Shown here piece after piece: positions 9,401-17,400 of a DNA stretch of 48,108 bases. Origin of the DNA: Sergeia podlipaevii (taxonomy: Eukaryota > Euglenozoa > Kinetoplastea > Trypanosomatida > Trypanosomatidae); contig JASANZ010002134.1 in the NCBI GenBank assembly GCA_030849805.1, positions 1 to 48,108 of the forward strand, in the 5' to 3' direction. Each line of letters begins with the position of its first letter. Positions within the stretch are counted from its first letter, which is position 1. The position numbers and the translations under genes are program-made. Under the pieces are notes generated by a model. It saw nothing but the letters and a program-made list of their open reading frames with translations. It was not told where the DNA came from and ran no database searches.

Positions 9401-12362
9401 GGGGAGCGTCGCCTCCGTCGCTGCTACCTGCCTCATTTATCATCGTCTCTGCTACCATTTTTGCTTGTGTTGAAGCACCGTCACCATCGCGCGTGACGGG
9501 CGGACTCTCTAAGAAGCCTGAGCGGCATCCACACGGTGCTGACGCCTCACGCTCTGCTTCCTGGCTACCAACGCCGGTGCGAGTCTGTATTTCCGTCTTG
9601 GCCGTAGTGCGGGTGATGCTCCCTGCACTACGTACAGGGCTTGCAATGGTATCACTGCCTTGATGAGAAGTCAGGGGGGAGTCGGTTGCCGCCAAAGGCG
9701 CTCGCCACACCCCTCGAAGTGCTATATGTTCAGCCATGTTCGTATACGTGCTGCCCGAGGCCGTGGTTGTGGTGGTCATCATGGCCACCGTGTTCGTTGT
9801 ATTTGACGCAGCACCGCCTTCTGTTCTCTCCTCTTCATCCATCGCCTCGCTGGTCATGTCAGAGAGGGCATGAAATACCGTGAGTGGTGCGTCCATGCAG
9901 CTTTCGCTAAGAATGCCTTCGCCCAGCTGGGTTCCCCGCAGCACGCCAGCCGCGCTGCTTTCCTCCAATTCAGAAAAATCTGAGATACCCACGGGAAGCT
10001 CCACATGCGGCGTGCCTGCGTAGGGTACGTTGCTGTTGGCAATACTTGTTATCCGACTGCTGAGGATGCCTTCCTCGCCCTCACCACCACCACTACCACC
10101 ACCACAGCCACCAGCATCACCACTACCACCACCACTACCACCACCACCACCGCCACCGGCACCAGCACCAGCACTGCTGCCACTGCCAAAGCCAAATAGT
10201 CGTTGGTTGAGCACAAAAGCTTCGCTATTCATGCCGCTCGCATCCACGGCAGTAGCGCAGGCGCCGCGTGGTCCACATCGACTCACTAAGCTATCCCACG
10301 TATTGTCCATCTCTCCGCCTACCGTCTCTGCGTGCGGTGGGCAGTCCCTTCCAGCGTTGATAAGGCCTTCTCCGGGGTTGCTGGCACGCCGCGTACGTGT
10401 CAGAGGAGGCGGTGGACTCGCCATGATCGGTGGTGGCGATACGCACTTGCGCGGGTTCAAGATGTGACTACCAGCCGCGGAACTGATAGAGGTCCCTGTA
10501 GAGAAGTGTCCGGATCGCGGGAAAATGCCCTCAGTTCTTGCGGTGCCAGGACAGCCGTTCGGGCTACCGCTCAAGTGATCAGGGCCGCCACACGCTGCGT
10601 AACCTAAAAGCAACTCACTACACTTAACACTTGCATTTTGTGACGCCACCTCACCCTCTGGAGTCTCTGTTGGCACTGCATGGACGGATCGAAGTACAGA
10701 AGCTTTGGAGATCTCAACCACGGCAGATGTTGCTCGATGTCCGCCTCCTCCTTGATTGTGGCCATCATCTAGCGCCGCCTCGTCATCAAGAAGGACTTCA
10801 AAGTTTGGCATAGAGATGGACTCTATCACTTCTGTCCGCGCAGTATTCGCAGTAGTTGCCGTAGCAAATGTTTTTGTTGTTGCTGCTGCTGCTGCACCGG
10901 CGAGGAATAGTCCCTCTTCGTCTCCGCCGGTACCGGCGGCGGCAGCAATAGTGGGAGAGGGGGTCTTGACAGCCGCGGTAGACCCCGTGCGTTCGCGTCC
11001 GCTGCTTGTGCTTGCGCTGCTCGTTGCCGTGTTTTGTTGTTGTGCCCACTGTGGTGAGGTGCCACCGACAGGTCGTGTATAGAGAATACCATGCCGGTCG
11101 CTGATGAGATGCGTGCTGAGGCTTGTGGGTGAGCTTGCGTCACTGCCCACGAGTGGCGAGGACGCTGTGCGGCCAAAGACAACTGAGTTGCTAACATTGG
11201 TCACCATACCCCCACCCCCTCTACCACTTCCGTTGCTGCTCGTTGTTGTCGTTGGCGTCGTACCACTTCCCGTGCTGCCAGCTGAAAAAGAGTAATGACT
11301 GCTCGAGTGAAGCCGCATGCTTTCTGGAAAGAACAGCTGTGGCGCGTCGACATCCTCCTTGTTGGCTGCTCTGCGCACCAGTTCGTTCAGTGTGGCCTGA
11401 CGATCCCTGCAGGAGGACCCCACCGGCGGTGGTGTGGAAGCCTTTCTTCGTTTCCCACCCCCACCACTAGTCATTCTCATCGCCGGTGCATTTCGTCTCT
11501 GCGCCGTCGCCTCTGCCGGGGTCGCCGTCGGAAAGCTCAAAGACACGGATGAGTGGTCGACATCAGGCGACGACGCTTCCGCGTGCTGATAGGAGTGCTG
11601 TAGGCAGTAGTCATCCCGTTGCTGCTGTGACATGGAGGTGGTTCTTCGTTCTTCCCTCATGTGCTCTGCACTGGGGTGTGCGGTTGAAGCGGCGGCGCCT
11701 ACTACTATTGGCAACGATGATGAAGGAGATTGATGGTTTTTCATTCCCCCGGGCGAGTGGGCCCAGTGATGTTCGTGATACTCGTGCTGCTGCGGCTGCT
11801 GTTGCTGCTCCCTAAAGTGCGGGTTTATTGCGTGAGTCTCCTGTGCGGTTGCGGCGGGCACGGAAGCAGAAGATGAAGAAGTATGGAGGAACGGAAGCAC
11901 GTCTCGATTCGACGGAGTGACGATAAAGACGATATTGCTATCAAGTTCATCTCCTCTGTTTTTTTCTTCACCTATTTTCTCCTCCGCGTGATGCCCACTA
12001 GAGTCATTATGGGAAACGAGGAGGGATGTCACGGATGGACGAGCTAGCGAAGTTTCGCTCTGCGCTCTCTCTGCTGATGCTGTTGCCGCCGTTACCGATG
12101 TGCCAAGCGCTTCGCTACTTACACATTCTTTTCTTCTCTCCTTACCGCAAGTACTAACCTCCTTCTTTTGATTTCCTCCTTGCATGGTATCGTCAATGCC
12201 ACCATCACTGGTAGTGCTCGGAGGAGGAGGGGATGATGAAAAGTCTTCCTCTTCACCGCCTGCACGAGAGAGGTCCTTCGAGTAGGCATCTCCTTGTGCC
12301 GCAGCTAGAGCCCCAAGTGGTTGATTGCTTTTCATTTCGCTAGTGTGCTTGTTCTCACTCAT
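465..12362 (-). CDS. Giant receptor-like membrane protein with degenerate cyclase-like domain and C-terminal pseudokinase
   Basis: The product is ~3965 residues. Residues 1 to ~1745 are low-complexity (runs of Ser, Gly, Ala, Thr, Gln) with no signal peptide. Membrane segment 1 is ~1747-1769 (AWVVAVYAAAVALLAF) and segment 2 ~2366-2388 (GCAIIALVVTALAMVMV). The ~600-residue loop between them has many Cys and several N-x-S/T sites and looks like a Cache-type sensor. A HAMP-like linker and a helix ending in YVPEQI (Y2554) follow. Residues ~2809-3055 resemble a class III nucleotidyl cyclase, but the signature GGxxDKFxGD reads GGAFDVFTPE (2866-2875) and the first metal Asp is missing. A protein-kinase fold runs from ~3380 to the end: FHHENIVQF, HGLLCPDN, SAPEV, SDIYSFG, and a final CLAFDPSERN after a long insert. 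Lys, HRD and DFG residues are all replaced, so it is probably a pseudokinase. ATG at 12362 is the first ATG in the inferred leader; the frame opens further upstream only from non-ATG codons over the CA repeat. The stop is TGA. Signalling scaffold or sensor is inference. Confidence 0.85.
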   Translation of the reverse strand: MSENKHTSEMKSNQPLGALAAAQGDAYSKDLSRAGGEEEDFSSSPPPPSTTSDGGIDDTMQGGNQKKEVSTCGKERRKECVSSEALGTSVTAATASAERAQSETSLARPSVTSLLVSHNDSSGHHAEEKIGEEKNRGDELDSNIVFIVTPSNRDVLPFLHTSSSSASVPAATAQETHAINPHFREQQQQPQQHEYHEHHWAHSPGGMKNHQSPSSSLPIVVGAAASTAHPSAEHMREERRTTSMSQQQRDDYCLQHSYQHAEASSPDVDHSSVSLSFPTATPAEATAQRRNAPAMRMTSGGGGKRRKASTPPPVGSSCRDRQATLNELVRRAANKEDVDAPQLFFPESMRLHSSSHYSFSAGSTGSGTTPTTTTSSNGSGRGGGGMVTNVSNSVVFGRTASSPLVGSDASSPTSLSTHLISDRHGILYTRPVGGTSPQWAQQQNTATSSASTSSGRERTGSTAAVKTPSPTIAAAAGTGGDEEGLFLAGAAAAATTKTFATATTANTARTEVIESISMPNFEVLLDDEAALDDGHNQGGGGHRATSAVVEISKASVLRSVHAVPTETPEGEVASQNASVKCSELLLGYAACGGPDHLSGSPNGCPGTARTEGIFPRSGHFSTGTSISSAAGSHILNPRKCVSPPPIMASPPPPLTRTRRASNPGEGLINAGRDCPPHAETVGGEMDNTWDSLVSRCGPRGACATAVDASGMNSEAFVLNQRLFGFGSGSSAGAGAGGGGGGGSGGGSGDAGGCGGGSGGGEGEEGILSSRITSIANSNVPYAGTPHVELPVGISDFSELEESSAAGVLRGTQLGEGILSESCMDAPLTVFHALSDMTSEAMDEEERTEGGAASNTTNTVAMMTTTTTASGSTYTNMAEHIALRGVWRAPLAATDSPLTSHQGSDTIASPVRSAGSITRTTAKTEIQTRTGVGSQEAEREASAPCGCRSGFLESPPVTRDGDGASTQAKMVAETMINEAGSSDGGDAPLHGGKESDNVVFTDSNSSPLWLVHINGSFPGTAAASAQSSIGAAAAAAVTAQHFLDTRRPSHISLKEGPSTLRTPITVDPPPDTGLPRVLNSSSLLFPSNMGSYTGGSLTSGGAAAAAAAATTMAGGEGAWLGRSASIPNVNAMASASSIVPFCSSDAGSSHFLGDAPFNFASVGKQQQQQQQQPQHHPDSRTSHISDGTFMDSSMLHMNEEAVSFPQIFILDDDEENGSMGMGNAHSSASGGVTYGGVQSGGVIHTASGTVPVGGAGSAASGSATASGSVKGGGGGGRMISSLFSNPGVLGSGSVLRADSGTSAAGGAAAVAASAATTSQIEATPEDRVAAIFAGSTSIDMRPSGAPFQFSPPSSGRPRRHSSTSSERQDSGTLRRLSRLGISTHNSSSTSNMAGTGDENDHFGNADDDDDLDYELGDLDTDDELHNLLLTHAHNRDLRRRLHASASVSPTSTTSHTGANSVAEDYVDDGGETTVAGARLGLEGVSENSFGADNACSTGGSQSTPLCETAPKGEIASSYGEYPLHMVPPLLHRGSLSEEQRKGAEEEAEAVVQSGVVDDGTHSAAVHEDVAVEERKEEENHIVVRDEEKIEQDDDGISGGEERGLMNRDEQKVKSVETEKEGATGVAEGEECPGHPIDISRPASSFIFAGGGGGDSSSSNGPGGAATPTSEQSASDPLERTWNFPRKMKKTSEFTANVVAPSATSFPVSDDSIAEAGAVAAAEEEHNVSRRGQRSRKLPDNVLHTSIAWVVAVYAAAVALLAFLMYFGAYHITHSLVDSAFTSLLYHTLADVRAMMANTLLRPAAALEALAVELSLERNRTSGAVERIHVPTMPVLSGLMCRILETVQVATGPFGAVMIYASLDGFSNNSDWTLTTTAALCVRRPEAYILYYRNYTDGDGFSNRKETLHSKHGSILSTVAGIQNNWGWGSHRGGKTCPEQTSTTTASTLPSSSSSHMQLGYAMIPHGSTHVPIGSIEFSPKSNRSLFGISAEIARTLEFLEGDTPTSRAVEQWAWVIANSNNSSTPPQNRHHGRSNVCSHFRAPAIWGWSRLKDFSVGEVEKNDTSDENKNHASSAVASSAARHSHRHHHHRHRNGPITYSRVFKEIVRDEGERGKRLDTTTTTTTSRTAVLAVEIDPTSMLRTFTRKYSRVYDHARVAVIAVRPVSDRCQALSKAKHAAFFSCYPPSFRHALCEPALTRKDVIVCNWDQEMCHSIVPDVFDDESYNKNDDEKGEANARHSIWHKRDPDAACKQEPDLGIKDPLVLAALRAVNLDDYISTYLLNTFRHANINKRECGTPVNPQAPHSDEMIAAFGTGTPHVRRFSFEGISTLAALSIMQGYEGHVTVALVVLPKTAVLRNHSKTDTRLAGCAIIALVVTALAMVMVSTVIRRSVQEPLVRIAERLEAASTSALLHHGVPFVVGENVYVTKEIVPPATPPRKLHEGDGSTSGGSNNSSSTCSSERGDSDGDAESIHEGKTNGGEGTAAHSRKSTPHDGGRDNGANSTSSGKVSSSHASRRRHNILPDVPSLVELIEIREVEDRCEALDRRVQEMLEYVPEQIYKQTLIIRHSPRTEGEAATFSVASVSSTSSSSSSGLVYRTVTEGSSLVTDTHPTNPTMCEALRHSTSPVTLVGECDATRERTLSAASSKQSSSSFFSAAFGQSGSPPSTSPLWPTAGGVDHLPAAAAAYLSASGGQSFLMKALPPPPSHNRKAAAAAGRTAPPSPLLKAGEVDKESDEHGANTAGKSALAAAAALTTVGDVPTLHASMQAPPPLPIAPIFTLGRSTTTATSTAASTSTIARKLEVVDRSKIKQLRTSVTVADLDVNQYDKCFCTTLAIHVCFERHVADKRYLAEVMEATVPTVVKYGGAFDVFTPEFIFISFGSRSRLKDHALIATRCGIEIYSQLSVETAKCVTIIIHAGVYNVGVCGLPGRRGFVLWAQTFSEFLVYQQIGCGHHFFFTGTVATLIRSHFRVLAVDAIPAGGTGGEVIVLFALFKGPPDSPSWLSFARRHRIAFRALLQKDYNTAGMVLDEIITSRHFPIYAIYHVFLCREHAIRHMSGTSPSTPSLPHTDASVAAATAGASKQQSNPAALAAEVERRMNELNITIIHEMCSRSSMTVCFGVCVPQDPYFLLPGPNKRITSSFDRRTSNDLQKRQRHEDGGKSSSSNTSVSTNVSVPEEVLPDPSYWVAPHATIIAAASNSGGGVQSDGANNSSRHLHEAQCSASMKAAAVSSSHPGLPPLHPHHCSSTTTITHATNTTGSSTTISAMNSSSGGGLPLSAGERSALVSHRRGRLKSAFFTTGGVEAVDPATFEAARFGGAFHAGAAAAAAVGGGGGGSSSSSLNSTLPLLFMDLAGTRWRRSFLPIAQKMRSLTPAYVCMNRAATVAAMAVYTLRTVPRGSSNIAQQQQQNGLATSLDATTTAIANTATTTTTIGEEATSYHHFDALQTTTNTAAIVSVESTSRSLSDTSLAISTNTRPLSAYVGNSAANTHTLNMRYMSTVCTTFHHENIVQFVGMAIVPRSPFVICITEYVPGDTLRGSVARYGSRLPLTAVRRYCVSMLRALAYLHNEKRAVHGLLCPDNILVGMAGSCKLQGMSYLFGWATNDDELLADVMEEYASYSAPEVNLGGPKTPASDIYSFGLILLEMLVGAPPWTWVNVQHDLYDRTMEELRALLDDNRLFVQTVQEGLLELRQYGRAKNKYNDGVKQYQHAYTPAVKGVACRGGVFSHYYHHPTVAQLHLQQQQQQQQGRGHPALLDVRGRGGLHIVPSSSKAVNHVSSDQNGSRRESYDPPPLSSAGVTQAEENVAAGDAVSDLVRGETTYSMSEFGDTGPGTTFGKHASTEHSDTDNGDRGSDAPLGLLTTGPDGGSNILDGSPSLRSVASEQLRASSIALSCNLEHLSGSQPQFGNNDSLTGNEAQHVDAVMLNVLERCLAFDPSERNTAVELLVYLCSISSFEKERKI

Positions 12363-12400
12363 AATGTTTATATTAAGCGGAACAAAAACCAGCAGTTTCG

Positions 12401-12424
12401 CACACACACACACACACACACACA
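12401..12424. repeat. (CA)12 microsatellite in the pseudokinase gene leader
   Basis: Perfect CA dinucleotide run ~40 bp upstream of the ATG at 12362. In the transcript it is a (UG)n element of the 5' leader. Confidence 0.9.
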
Positions 12425-12518
12425 AGAAAAATAAAATGAGTTGCGGTTCTGCCCGCCTTCACCGTTCACACCAACAATATATATATTATTACTATAACAG
12501 TAATCGCAATAGAGAATG

Positions 12519-12582
12519 CTCGTACAAAATGCACAATAAGAAGAACAACAACAACAACAACGAAAAAAAAAATCAAAAAAGT
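12519..12582 (-). promoter_or_regulatory. Candidate trans-splice acceptor and pyrimidine tract, cyclase-like/pseudokinase gene
   Basis: In the sense direction a pyrimidine tract (plus-strand purine/A-rich 12538-12582) is followed by the first AG at 12519-12520. This gives a leader of ~156 nt that contains the CA repeat and no ATG before 12362. Position is inferred from the usual trypanosomatid rule of first AG after a pyrimidine tract. Confidence 0.35.
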
Positions 12583-14030
12583 GTGTGCTACTGTACGCAC
12601 AGGCAATACACACACACACACTCTCTCTCTCTAAATACGTCTACACAGCTAATAATGACAATTGAAAAGTAGAATTCTAGTCGTTTATTATTATTATTTA
12701 AAAATGTCCAACGACTGCCTGATATAAAATCAATATATACTTCGACCAGCGAGATAGGGTATTCACAAAAGCTAAAATGGGAATCAAACAAACAAACAAA
12801 CACACACGCACACACACACAATATATAAATATATATTTATATATTATATATTTATCTGATACAGTACTACGTTGTCAAACGTGGAAATAATAAAAAAAAA
12901 TCAACAACAACAACAACAACAACAATACAAATTGTATATGAATATGCAAGATCTCAGTACACACGTTTCCTCACACACTGATAAAACCACTCAAGAAACA
13001 GAAAAAAAAAAAGAAGTGGGAATAATTTTTTAAAAAAATATATATATATATAAACCAATAAGATTAAAAAACAAAATAGATAAACGACCGAAACCGCAAC
13101 AATACAAAAAGGCTTCACTAAGCAACGTTTGCTGCTAAAGTTATTATTTTTTTCTCTCTCTCTCTCTCTCAAAAAAAAAAAAATATATGAAATGATGTTA
13201 TGCACTTATACACAAAAAAATGCAAAGAAAAAGAATGACTTCTATTATCTCTCTTCGGTGTGCACTTTCTTTTTGTATAAACACCAAAAAATAATGATAA
13301 TAGCGAACGAATGATAGATATCTTGCCCTGCCTTAAAAAAAAAAAACTAGTAGCGTTCTTTTCTATACAGTCACACCCTGAAAATAAGTATATATTGAAG
13401 GAAAAAAGGGAAAAACACGCAGCAGTCAAAAGCGTCGGGCGTTTCTTTACACAAAAGCAGCCTGCTATTACTTTTTTAATAATCAAAAGACAACAATAAT
13501 GCCCTTCTCTGTTCGTCTGTCTGTATGCTTGACCGCTTCCTCTCTCTCTCTCTTTCTTTCTTCTATTCTTGTATATATGTAGCACGTACTGCCCCAAAAG
13601 TACGTAGAGGGGAGAGAAAGAAAAAAAGGTTTGTGAGAGACGAACGATCCCTCTCAACCAATGTAAATGTGAAAAGGTCTTCTTCGTGCTCTCGGCAAAA
13701 CAAAGGCGTCTTCTGTCCTGTTTCTCTCTCTCTCACACACACACACTCAAACACAAGATGTAAAAACTGTAGATACCACAAAGTATACGATGTTAGTGTG
13801 TACACGGTAGTGACATAGTACCCTTCCTTTTCTAAAAAAAAAAAATAGGGAGAAGTAGATAAAATGAAAAATTGCGACAGTGAAAAACAACAACAACAAA
13901 AGAACTATATTCTATTTAGGTATAGATGATGAGAAAATTTTAATAAAAAAAACTTTAAAAAAATGAAAAAAAAAAACGGCACTCCACTCCGTTCTTCTCT
14001 TGAATTTGAATTACTGATCCTGATGGTAGA

Positions 14031-14049
14031 TATATATATATATATATAT
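14031..14049. repeat. (TA)n microsatellite
   Basis: Perfect TA run in the spacer 3' of the 6586-residue gene. Confidence 0.85.
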
Positions 14050-14460
14050 TGAAATATGTGAAAGAAAGCAATCACAATAACACAAATTGAAAAAAAAGAG
14101 TCAGAAAAAGGGGGCGAGAAAGACAAAACAATTTAGATAATAGTTATTAGAGGAACCACGAATATAATAATAATAATAAAGTGAAGGTGCAGAACTACAT
14201 CGTCGGTACACCTTGCAGAACTACGGCTACATATATAGAAATTTCTCTTTGTTCCCGCTTTATTTTATGTGTGTATGTGTCGTGTGCCATAAATATATAG
14301 TGATGAAACATCAAGTATACCATGAAAAGCAAGTGTGCAGGCATAGCAACAATAGAAAAAAAAAGCAAAGACTGCACTCCTCCCATGTCTATTATCACAG
14401 CATTTTAACCTTTTCAGCACTTCCCCGTGTGCACTGTGTATGCGAATGTATATATGTGGC

Positions 14461-17400
14461 TCAACGCTGTCCACCTCTCTGGAAAGTAATCTCCTTCTGA
14501 GCTACCAAATGCGTCAACATAGCATCGGCCTCCCGCTTTTCCGCCTCCTCTACTTGTGCTGCGACCACGCTCTCCAGTCCATCGCGCACTCTACGTGCCA
14601 TGCGGACTGACACATCTTCCGGCGTTGTACCCGTGGAAACACCACTAGCAGCCGTGATAGCAGCCGTTGTGCCAGCGCAATCCATCTGCTTCTCCGCTAA
14701 AACAGCGAAGAGGGATGCATCAACGGCGCGGCAGAGTTCCTTATGCAGCCGCATCAACAAAAAGTCGTCCGCCACCGCGTACTTAGCGACTAGTCCAGCT
14801 GGTACGCCCGCAATGTCTTGGTTGCCTTCGACGAGGTCGTCCTCCTCACCACCATCACTACCACCAGAGTCCGCTGCGCCACCTGACCCTCCTCTACTTC
14901 TATCAGTACTCACAGAAGGCGTAGGCGCAATAACAAACAACTGCTGCCTCTGCACCCACGCCAGCGCGCGTGGGGAGTCGCTGGCGACATTTCCGCCCAG
15001 TAACACTCCGGCTTCCACCCATGGGGCAACCCGCTGCCACAGGCGGTACGAAGGCTGGAGAAGCTTCTCGAGGAGTAGGCGATAGGGAAGCTGAAGATCT
15101 GCATTACTTGGGGCGTTACGCACGATGACACCCAGTACGTCAAGACTTTCATTTAACATCGCGATTGTGGAGGCGGACGCGGTACTGGTAGAAGGAGCTG
15201 CACCGCCATCAGTTGTAGTGCTATTAGCACCAGGGGGTGCAGCGGTTGCTTGGGAGTGACGCGAACTGCTCCACGCACGGGGTGCACCATCCATTTTTCT
15301 CTTTCGAGCATCACCATCCTCCTCCTCCTCCTCCCTAATGTCATCATCAAGAAGGCCGCGATCGTCAAAATCGTCCACTTCATCTTCCACGATAGCGTCT
15401 ATGCTGAGAGAAGCAGCGGCGGCAGCAGTGCCACCCCTTTGCGGATGAGTTGACATCGGCCCAGAATTTAGTCCCGCAATTGCTGCTCGTGTTGTGTTGC
15501 TGCTACCCCTGTCTGCTGTCCATGAGGATGGATCAGCAAAAACAATATCCATGTATGTGCGGGTTGCTGCTGGGGCAAAATCAGTTAAACGTTGAAGGTA
15601 CTCAGACTCTACACACGCAAGGATGGCGCGTCGCAACGCGGACTCGTCTGTCGCGTGGCTCGCCCTCGTCAATAATTTTTCTGCAACACTACTGGTAGTA
15701 TTGCTGGACGCGGGGGCAAAAAACGATGAACGGCCTTCATCCGCATCCGTGCCGAACTGTTTCAGGGATGCATCGAGGCTTCCCCACAAGGACTGCTCCG
15801 CCACCACAAGAGCAAGCAGCGTGCGTAGTCGTGGCGTCATGACGGCCGCACTGCGGTTGTAGATGCTATTGGTGCCGCCCCCATCACTCCAAGCGGCAAG
15901 GCGGGCAAGCTGAGCAAGAGTGCCCTCTGATTGGTCTCGCGAGGCAACGGCAGAAAACAACACTAATAGCGCCTTTGCACTTGGACAGGCAGCAGCTCCA
16001 CCAGCACCGCTGCTGCTCCTGCTGGGTGTCCCGTCACGCGCCAGCAGTTGCTTGGAGAAAATTTTAAGAGTCGCTAAGGCGCCTGGCAAAGCAGGACGTT
16101 TCTCCGCGTACTCAGCACGTCTATTCACGAGGCGCGTCACAGAAGCATCACTGGTTCCAGCGGGCGTTGATGCGGACGCTCCAGACGAAAGCCCTGACGC
16201 TTCTTCGCGTGTCATCGCAGCCGCAATCAGCTCCTGCGACGTTCGTATGAACAGTTTTCGTCCTCGATGAATCGTCGTTGTACCGCCGGGGCACGTACAA
16301 AGCAGCGCTGCACACGTATCTAAATGCGTGCTTGAGATGAGAGGAAGTCGACTAAAGCTACCACACCAACTGAGATAGTCTGCCAGGAGCGCGCGTGCTT
16401 CCGATGCTTCTGGAGAGTCTTCTTCCTCTGACACAGCCACTGCTGCCGCTGCTACCGCTTCATTCCCCTTCTCCCTCCTCATCGCTCCTGCTACGGAGGG
16501 TCGTAAGGTGGCAAGTAGCGCCTCGCACGCAGCGATGGGAGTTTCAATAAGAAACGGCGTGAGTGCGTAGCGCTTTTCCTCTTCTCGCAACACAACATCA
16601 GTTGCTAACAGTGGCGCTGAAGATGAGTCGCCCTGGCCCTCACTGGCGTTGCGACTGCCAGCTGCAGCTTGTGCTCTGTGTGCCCGATGCGCCGTGTTTG
16701 TGATGGGTGGGAGCACCGTAAGAAGCTTAGCAAAAAAAAGGACGTTGCGATAGGAGTCTACTGTGGGGTCGCCACTACGATCCACATCACCACTGATACT
16801 TGTATCGTTGCTGCGTGGTGGAGTAGTGACAGAACTAGGAGCAGGAATGTCGTCTGTTGTGCCGCTTCTCACCTTTTCTCTTGATGACCGTATACCTGCG
16901 CCATTTTCTAAGTCAAGTTGTGATGGTAACAGCACGCGCATCGCTGTCTCAAGCGCCTGCGTCGATGGCGTTAGTCCGTCTCGAAGAAGCGCTAAAAGCC
17001 ACCTCTCCACTCTGGTCCACACCTCGTATGTGCGGTGATGGTGGTGAAGTGCTTGATTGTGTAATGCTGTTGCCGCTGCCCCTGCAGCGCTGCTGCTGCG
17101 CGAGTTCCTCGTCCATAACTCAGCATCCACCACGATAGCGTTAAGAATGCACAAGTAGTGCTCCCAGCACAGCCGTACGCCGCGGCTTCGTTTGGTAGAG
17201 CACAGACGCCACACCTTCTCGTACACACCGCCACCACCACCATCTACGCTGTCGCCTATTTTCTGTGAGGCGGAAAGATGGTGATGATGAGTAGAAGAGA
17301 AGGAAGAGGAGGGCAGTGGCACCACAGGCTGTGCGTGAAGTACAAGGTCAAGCGCCGCTGATAATCTACGCTGTTCTGCTTTCTCCTCCTCCACTCCCAT

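Larger units (their letters stand above)
12363..14460. other. 2.1-kb AT-rich intergenic spacer
   Basis: Contains the 3' flank of the 6586-residue gene and the 5' leader of the cyclase-like/pseudokinase gene. It is crowded with simple repeats: (CA)n at 12401-12424, CA and TC runs near 12607-12632, CAAA/CA then AT runs near 12780-12855, CAA at 12901-12926, TC at 13153-13171, TC and CA near 13721-13746, TA at 14031-14049 and TAA near 14166-14179. No tRNA, snoRNA or further protein gene could be supported; open frames here are translated repeats. Confidence 0.6.

Noticed and set aside
12363..12425. N-terminal extension of the pseudokinase protein (VCVCVC...)
   Set aside because: It would need a non-ATG start and is a translated CA repeat; ATG at 12362 is the first ATG after the likely splice site.
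13169..13657. Minus-strand open frame of 162 residues in the spacer
   Set aside because: Phe/Leu/Arg/Lys-rich translation of TC and A tracts with no recognisable motif.
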